Source: Armatimonadetes bacterium UBA5352 (GTDB lineage Bacteria; Armatimonadota; Zipacnadia; Zipacnadales; UBA5352). From it: DNA of 37,261 bases. The stretch is taken from assembly GCA_002411015.1 (NCBI GenBank), contig DHPY01000026.1, forward strand, positions 17,928 through 55,188, given 5' to 3'. The notes under the pieces are model-generated. The model was not told the origin of the DNA and searched no databases. It was given only the letters and a program-made list of their open reading frames with translations. Below are positions 32,113-37,261 of the stretch, piece by piece. Within the stretch, counting starts at the first letter, position 1. Each line of letters opens with the position of its first letter. The translations under genes and the position numbers were made by a program.

Positions 32113-33144
32113 ATGATCAGTGACACAATCGCGAAGGTCGTAGAGGGGCTGCCGGTTGATCGCGGCGAGTCGCAGGCTGCGATGGCCGCGATCATGGGCG
32201 GCGAGTGCACGCCCGCGCAGATCGGCGCGTTCCTCATCGCCCTGCGCATACGCGGCGAGACCGTCGAGCAGATCTCCGGCTTCGCCGAGGCGATGCGCGA
32301 GGCATGCGTGCGCATCCGCACGAAGCACCCGAACGTCGTCGATACCTGCGGCACCGGCGGCGATGCGCTGGATACCTTCAACATCTCCACCGCCGCAGCG
32401 CTGGTGACCGCCGCCGCCGGCGTGCCGGTCGCCAAGCACGGGAACCGCTCGGTCTCCAGCAAGTGCGGTTCGGCGGATGTGCTCACGGAGCTTGGCGTGC
32501 GCATTGACCTCGAGCCGGTCGAGGTCGAGGCGTGCCTCGACGAGGTCGGCATCGGTTTCCTCTTCGCCCCGAGCCATCACCCGGCGATGAAGCACGCGAT
32601 CGGCCCGCGCCGCGAGCTTGGCATGCGCACGGTCTTCAACGTGCTGGGGCCGCTCACGAACCCGGCGGGCGCGCGCCGCCAGCTCCTCGGCGTCTTCGAC
32701 CCGGCGCTGACCGAGGTCATCGCGGGCACGCTGCAGCAGCTTGGCTCAGAGCACGCGCTGGTCGTGCATGGCCTGGACGGCCTCGATGAGCTGTCCACCG
32801 TCGGCGCCACCCGCATCTCAGAGCTGCGCGACGGCGAGCTGCGCATCTATGACGTGACGCCCGAGGAGTTCGGGCTGCAGCGCGCCACCGCGCGTGACCT
32901 CGAGGGCGGCGAGCCCGCGCAGTCGGCGCAGGCGCTGCTGCACTCGCTCTCCGGCGACGAATGCCCGCCGCGCGACATCGTGGCGCTGAACGCGGGCGCG
33001 GCGATCTACGTCGGCGGCCGCACCGCCAGCATCGCCGACGGCGTCGCGATGGCGCAGGCAGTCATCGCCTCCGGCGCCGCCATGGACACACTGGAGCGGC
33101 TGCGGGAGATGTCGCGCACGCTGGCGGAGACGCGCGCGTCATGA
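32113..33144 (+). CDS. trpD: anthranilate phosphoribosyltransferase
   Basis: TrpD (343 aa) attaches phosphoribose from PRPP to anthranilate. It has the PRPP-binding loop DTCGTGGDALDTFNIST, KHGNRSVSSKCGSADVLTELG, and the metal-binding region with FNVLGPLTNPAGA and GLDGLDELS. It is monofunctional, with no glutamine amidotransferase domain. GAGGTGAG precedes the ATG at 32113. The stop overlaps the trpC start by 4 nt (ATGA), so the two are translationally coupled. Confidence 0.96.
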   Translation: MISDTIAKVVEGLPVDRGESQAAMAAIMGGECTPAQIGAFLIALRIRGETVEQISGFAEAMREACVRIRTKHPNVVDTCGTGGDALDTFNISTAAALVTAAAGVPVAKHGNRSVSSKCGSADVLTELGVRIDLEPVEVEACLDEVGIGFLFAPSHHPAMKHAIGPRRELGMRTVFNVLGPLTNPAGARRQLLGVFDPALTEVIAGTLQQLGSEHALVVHGLDGLDELSTVGATRISELRDGELRIYDVTPEEFGLQRATARDLEGGEPAQSAQALLHSLSGDECPPRDIVALNAGAAIYVGGRTASIADGVAMAQAVIASGAAMDTLERLREMSRTLAETRAS

Positions 33145-33977
33145 GCGCCACCAGCGATCTGCCCGATGTGCTGCGCCGCATCCTCGCGCACAAGGCCGAG
33201 GAGGTGGCGGCCCGCGAGCGCGAGTTGCCCCTGCCGGAGGTCCGCGCCCTGGCCGTCGACGCGGCCCCGCCTCGCGATTTCGCGGCGGCGCTGCGTCGCC
33301 CGGATCTCGCGATCATCGCCGAGATCAAGCGCGCATCGCCCTCCGAGGGGGCGATTCGCGGGGGTGACTTCGATCCGGCAGCGATCGCGCGGGCGTACGA
33401 GGCCGGCGGCGCCGCGGCGCTGAGTGTGCTGACCGACGAGGCGTTCTTCGGCGGGCGGCCGGAGCATCTGACCGCCGCGCGCGAGGCCTGCTCGCTCCCG
33501 GTGCTGCGCAAGGACTTCGTGATCGGCGAGTATCAGGTCCACGAGGCGCGCACGGCCGGGGCGGACGCGGTGCTGCTCATCGTGGCGGCGCTCGATCCGG
33601 CGCTCCTGCGCGACCTGCTCGGGCTCGCGCGCTCGCTCGGGATGGCCGCGCTCGTCGAAAGCCACGACGAGCGGGAGCTCGAGGTGGCGCTTGAGGCTGG
33701 CGCGCGGGTGCTCGGTATCAACAACCGCGACCTGCGCACCTTCAAGGTGGATCTCGGCACCACCGAGCGCCTCGCGGCGATGGTGCCCGAGGAGTGCCTC
33801 CTGGTCGCCGAGAGCGGCGTACACACGCGCGCCGACATCGAGCGCCTCACCGCCGCAGGCGCAGACGCCGCGCTCATCGGCACGGCGCTCATGCGGGCGG
33901 ACGATCCGGAAGAGGCGCTGCGGGGGCTGACCTCTCCCCCCCGCCCCCTTTTCGTTCCGGAAGAGGGGGAGCGATGA
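33141..33977 (+). CDS. trpC: indole-3-glycerol phosphate synthase
   Basis: TrpC (278 aa) closes the indole ring. Catalytic and binding segments are IIAEIKRASPSEG, LRKDFVIGEYQV, LVESHDERELE, LGINNRDL and AESGV. The (beta-alpha)8 barrel ends at LMRADDPEEALRG. The last 15 or so residues (TSPPRPLFVPEEGER) come from an inverted copy of the dispersed GGAACGG repeat. The protein ends well short of what a TrpC-TrpF fusion would need, and no trpF lies next to it. Confidence 0.95.
   Translation: MSATSDLPDVLRRILAHKAEEVAARERELPLPEVRALAVDAAPPRDFAAALRRPDLAIIAEIKRASPSEGAIRGGDFDPAAIARAYEAGGAAALSVLTDEAFFGGRPEHLTAAREACSLPVLRKDFVIGEYQVHEARTAGADAVLLIVAALDPALLRDLLGLARSLGMAALVESHDERELEVALEAGARVLGINNRDLRTFKVDLGTTERLAAMVPEECLLVAESGVHTRADIERLTAAGADAALIGTALMRADDPEEALRGLTSPPRPLFVPEEGER
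33929..33973 (-). repeat. dispersed repeat copy (reverse orientation) in the trpC 3' end
   Basis: GACCTCTCCCCCC...TTTTCGTTCCGGAAGAGGGGGA is the reverse complement of the core seen three times after trpA (for example TCATCCGGAACGGAGAGGGG followed by a GAGGGGGGAGAGGTC end). The trpC frame runs through it and stops right after it. Confidence 0.65.
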
Positions 33978-34018
33978 AGCCGCTGCGGAGGAGGTCGGGT
34001 TCCACATCTGCAGTCGTG

Positions 34019-34151
34019 AAGGAGGGGCCGCACGAGCCGCGATTGTCGTTCATCGCGGCGAGGTCGGCCCATGTTGCAGCGAACAGAACGTCCGAATAGG
34101 GCCGACCTCGCGTTCGTTCCTTCGTCACGAACGCTCGTGCGGCCCCTCCTT
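34019..34151. other. 133-bp four-way-junction element between trpC and trpB
   Basis: Four perfect stems abut exactly. The outer stem is 19 bp: AAGGAGGGGCCGCACGAGC (34019-34037) with 34133-34151. Arm 1 is CGCGAT (34038-34043)/ATCGCG (34052-34057). Arm 2 is GCGAGGTCGGCCC (34058-34070)/GGGCCGACCTCGC (34099-34111) around a 28-nt loop. Arm 3 is GTTCGT (34112-34117)/ACGAAC (34127-34132). Every base between the outer strands belongs to an arm or its loop, leaving no unpaired junction bases. No T-run follows, so it is not an intrinsic terminator. It could be a structured RNA in the trp mRNA or a cruciform-forming mobile or recombination element. Function unknown. Confidence 0.75.
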
Positions 34152-34221
34152 GTGGCACAGTGCTGTCAGTCATCTCACGTCGCCGTCCGCAGTCATCCGT
34201 CATTCCCTGGAGGCACAGACC

Positions 34222-35412
<1,191 letters not shown>

Positions 35413-35421
35413 GCCCGCGCC

Positions 35422-36198
35422 ATGAACCGCATACACGAAGCATTCGCAGCCGCACCCGATCCGGGCGCGCTCATCATCTACCTGACCGCCGGCGACCCGT
35501 CCTTCGACGGCACCGTGGAGGCCGCTCTGGCCGCTGAGCGCGGTGGGACTGACCTGATCGAACTCGGCATCGCCTACATCGCGCCCACCGCCGATGGCCC
35601 GACGATCCAGGCCGCCTGCAAGCGCGCCCTCGACGCAGGCTCGACCACCGCGGGGGTGCTGGACGCCGCGCGGCGTATTCGCGAGCGCTCGCAGATCCCG
35701 CTGGTCGTCATGACCTGCATCAACCCGCTGATCGCCTACGGGCTGGAGCGCTTCGCCCACGACGCGAAGGCCGCGGGGATAGACGGCGTGCTGATGAGCG
35801 ACCTGCCGCCCTCGGAGGCGGCGGAGTGGTGCGAGATCGCGGCGCGGCATGACCTCGGCACGGTGTTTCTCGTGGCGCCCGGCAACACCGACCGGCAGCT
35901 TCGCGATGCCATCGCGATGACCACGGGCTTCGTCTACATTATCTCGCGCCCCGGCACCACGGGGGCTCGGGAGGACATCTACGAGGGCCTGCGCGACCTC
36001 GTCGAGCACGTGAAGTCGCTGGCGAGCGTCCCGGCCGCGGTGGGCTTCGGCCTCTCCACGGGCGAGCAGGTGGCGGAGGTGCTGGAGGTGGCGGACGGGG
36101 CAGTGGTCGGGAGCGCGGTAGTGAGCGTGATCGCAGAGGCGGGCGATGATCTCGCGGCGTGCGTGGAGGCGAAGGTGCGGGAGCTTCGGGGGAGCTGA
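35422..36198 (+). CDS. trpA: tryptophan synthase alpha chain
   Basis: TrpA (258 aa) cleaves indole-3-glycerol phosphate to indole, which is channelled to TrpB. The catalytic glutamate is in IELG (Glu49 equivalent), and ADGPTIQ keeps the Asp60 equivalent. YIISRPGTTGARE is loop 6 with the Thr183 equivalent, and AVGFGLS is the phosphate site. The segment between them reads IAYIAPTADGP where most enzymes have (I/V)PFSDP(L/M)ADGP, so the Ser55 and Asp56 equivalents are Ile and Ala. Asp56 normally helps couple the alpha and beta subunits. The gene is followed directly by an array of extragenic repeats. Confidence 0.94.
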   Translation: MNRIHEAFAAAPDPGALIIYLTAGDPSFDGTVEAALAAERGGTDLIELGIAYIAPTADGPTIQAACKRALDAGSTTAGVLDAARRIRERSQIPLVVMTCINPLIAYGLERFAHDAKAAGIDGVLMSDLPPSEAAEWCEIAARHDLGTVFLVAPGNTDRQLRDAIAMTTGFVYIISRPGTTGAREDIYEGLRDLVEHVKSLASVPAAVGFGLSTGEQVAEVLEVADGAVVGSAVVSVIAEAGDDLAACVEAKVRELRGS

Positions 36199-36590
36199 AC
36201 GACCGCAGGCTGGAAGCCTGCGCCACGGGGGTGATGAGGTACATCCGTGGGGCAGGCATCCTGCCTGCCGCCGTTCCTCCCCCCTCATCCGGAACGGAGA
36301 GGGGGGATCGAGGGGGGAGAGGCCAGAACGGCTGACGGGCTGGAAGCCCGTCGCTACAGACGACACGACAACGGCTGAACGGCCGCAGGCTTGGCGCCTG
36401 CCGCCGTTCCTCCCCCCTCATCCGGAACGGAGAGGGGGGATCGAGGGGGGAGAGGTCAGAACGGCTGACGGGCTGGAAGCCCGTCGCCACAAACGACACG
36501 ACAACGGCTGAACGGCCGCAGGCTGGAAGCGCGCGCCGTTCCTCCCCTCTCATTCGGAACGGAGAGGGGGATCGAGGGGGGAGAGGTCCG
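36197..36590 (+). repeat. tandem array of ~133-bp extragenic repeats (about three units)
   Basis: Units start with GAAC(C/G)G(A/C)CGCAGGCT at about 36197, 36377 and 36510. The core CCGTTCCTCCC...TCATCCGGAACGGAGAGGGG begins at 36271, 36404 and 36536, spacings of 133 and 132. The first unit has about 47 extra bases. Small palindromes lie inside: GACGGGC-TGGAA-GCCCGTC twice, and CCCCCTC...GAGGGGG around the core. Single, diverged or inverted relatives occur at 2247-2308 and 33929-33973. No coding potential is apparent and there are no unique spacers, so it is not CRISPR. Confidence 0.85.
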
Positions 36591-36606
36591 CCGTCCGCTG
36601 TCGTAC

Positions 36607-36655
36607 CCGCCCGGCGTGCGGAGCCATCGGGTGACTGGCTCCGCGCGTCGGGCGG
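36607..36655 (+). terminator. terminator-like hairpin after the trp operon
   Basis: CCGCCCGGCGTGCGGAGCC (36607-36625) pairs with 36637-36655 over 19 positions around an 11-nt loop, with two G-U pairs that hold only as RNA. A weak pyrimidine-rich tract (TTCAACTTCTTC) follows. It is probably the end of the trp transcript or a barrier to readthrough into the next gene. Confidence 0.55.
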
Positions 36656-36760
36656 TTCAACTTCTTCGTTCTGGAGTTCGCGGCAGGAAGACTCGCTGCG
36701 GGCGTCAAAGTCCTGTTTGTGCAGTGAGATTAGTGGTGGATTCTGAGGAGGAGACAGACA

Positions 36761-37261
36761 ATGAAGCGAAGCGTTGTGTGTGTGCTGGCTATGCTGCTGA
36801 TTACAGGCGCTGCGTTCGCGCAGTGTCCCATGATGAGCGCGGCGCAGGGCGAGGACGGGCAGATGCAGATGGGCGCGTGCCCGCGGGGCATGCAGCAGGG
36901 CATGCAGATGCAGCAGGGCCCGATGGCGAGCATGATGAGCGCCAATGAGAGCGCCGTCTTCGGCGATAACATCTACATGCTCCAGGGCAATATGCTGCAG
37001 AAGCGCGACATGGACGGCAACATCATCAAGTCCGTGCAGCTCACCGACATGGAGCAGATCATGGACGACATGGAGGCCGAGGGCACCTGCGCCGTCTGCG
37101 GGATGCCCATGGATGAGGAGACGCGCGCGGGCTGCCCGGCCGTCACCGGCGCGCCCTGCCCGATGTGCGGCATGATGCACAGTGAGGGCATGGGCCAGGG
37201 CATGCAGCACCGAATGGGCCAGATGCAAGGCGGCCAGCAAGGCGGCATGATGCAGGGCGGC
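36761..37261 (+). CDS. Met- and Cys-rich secreted protein (5' part; runs off the window)
   Basis: The frame is open from the ATG at 36761 to the window edge, 167 codons so far, with GAGGAGGAG about 8 nt upstream. A signal peptide is clear (MKRSVVCVLAMLLITGAAFA, likely cut before Q21). The mature part is extraordinarily Met- and Gln-rich, with repeated M-Q-x-M and M-x-x-M patterns. It has two CxxC pairs, C110-x2-C113 and C133-x2-C136 (CAVCGM and CPMCGM), plus C125, resembling a zinc ribbon or metal clamp. Met-rich periplasmic proteins often bind copper(I), so metal handling is a reasonable but unproven inference. No specific family is recognised. Confidence 0.8.
   Translation, partial: MKRSVVCVLAMLLITGAAFAQCPMMSAAQGEDGQMQMGACPRGMQQGMQMQQGPMASMMSANESAVFGDNIYMLQGNMLQKRDMDGNIIKSVQLTDMEQIMDDMEAEGTCAVCGMPMDEETRAGCPAVTGAPCPMCGMMHSEGMGQGMQHRMGQMQGGQQGGMMQGG

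Noticed and set aside
33141..33977. TrpC-TrpF fusion that would explain the missing trpF
   Set aside because: The protein is only 278 residues and its extra C-terminal residues are repeat-derived.
34019..34151. Intrinsic terminator between trpC and trpB
   Set aside because: Despite very strong stems no T-tract follows on the + strand, and the three-armed architecture is not that of a terminator.
36197..36590. CRISPR array
   Set aside because: The units are about 133 bp tandem copies with no short repeat/unique spacer alternation and no cas genes nearby.

Overview
The window is a GC-rich bacterial chromosome segment carrying mostly housekeeping operons on the + strand, interrupted by short accessory insertions. 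I have no taxonomic marker beyond protein style. A Met-rich secreted protein, a secreted S55-type peptidase fused to a beta-propeller, a HEAT-repeat lipoprotein with a pseudopilin-like C-terminus, tandem extragenic repeats and a tilS-ftsH-folK order together suggest a Terrabacteria lineage, perhaps Armatimonadota; this is a tentative inference.

Layout. 1-2.0 kb: an MttB-family methyltransferase, a 49-residue basic protein behind a near-consensus promoter, and tRNA-Met(CAU). 2.0-2.5 kb: repeat-rich intergenic DNA. 2.5-6.4 kb: accB, then hom-thrC (overlapping by 1 nt) and purC. 6.4-10.3 kb: tilS-ftsH-folK. 10.4-12.4 kb: a GspF-like membrane protein and a membrane-anchored J-domain protein. 12.4-15.2 kb: a BrnT/CopG-like toxin-antitoxin pair whose antitoxin gene overlaps a UroD-family gene, then a GNAT acetyltransferase. 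15.2-18.9 kb (- strand, lower GC): a secreted PKD/HExxH protein and a lipoprotein in one operon. 19.25-24.0 kb: the giant S55 peptidase-propeller protein and endonuclease III. 24.0-26.6 kb (lower GC): a DNA methyltransferase and probable restriction enzyme, then an orphan minimal nucleotidyltransferase. 26.8-29.3 kb: a TauE/SafE-type transporter and a convergent hypothetical membrane protein. 29.4-36.2 kb: a trp operon, trpL-trpE-trpG-trpD-trpC-trpB-trpA, lacking trpF. 36.2-36.7 kb: tandem ~133-bp extragenic repeats and a terminator-like hairpin. 36.76 kb to the edge: the 5' part of a Met/Cys-rich secreted protein.

The most informative regulatory finding is the trp leader: a promoter, a 23-codon leader peptide with three Trp codons in five (W-A-W-R-W), mutually exclusive hairpins with 12-nt identical segments, and an intrinsic terminator upstream of trpE. 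This is a ribosome-mediated attenuator. A second structured element sits between trpC and trpB: a 133-bp sequence whose four perfect stems (19, 6, 13 and 6 bp) abut with no unpaired junction bases, forming an ideal four-way junction. Its function is unknown and it is the best candidate in the window for an undescribed element. Members of dispersed repeat families sit at or in the 3' ends of trpG and trpC, supplying their last residues, just after trpA, and downstream of the tRNA.

Functionally the window joins aspartate-family amino acid synthesis (hom, thrC), purine, folate and fatty-acid synthesis, tRNA modification and membrane proteolysis with a complete tryptophan branch except phosphoribosylanthranilate isomerase. 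Accessory blocks (restriction-modification, toxin-antitoxin, secreted protein pair) look acquired, judging by base composition and their own promoters.
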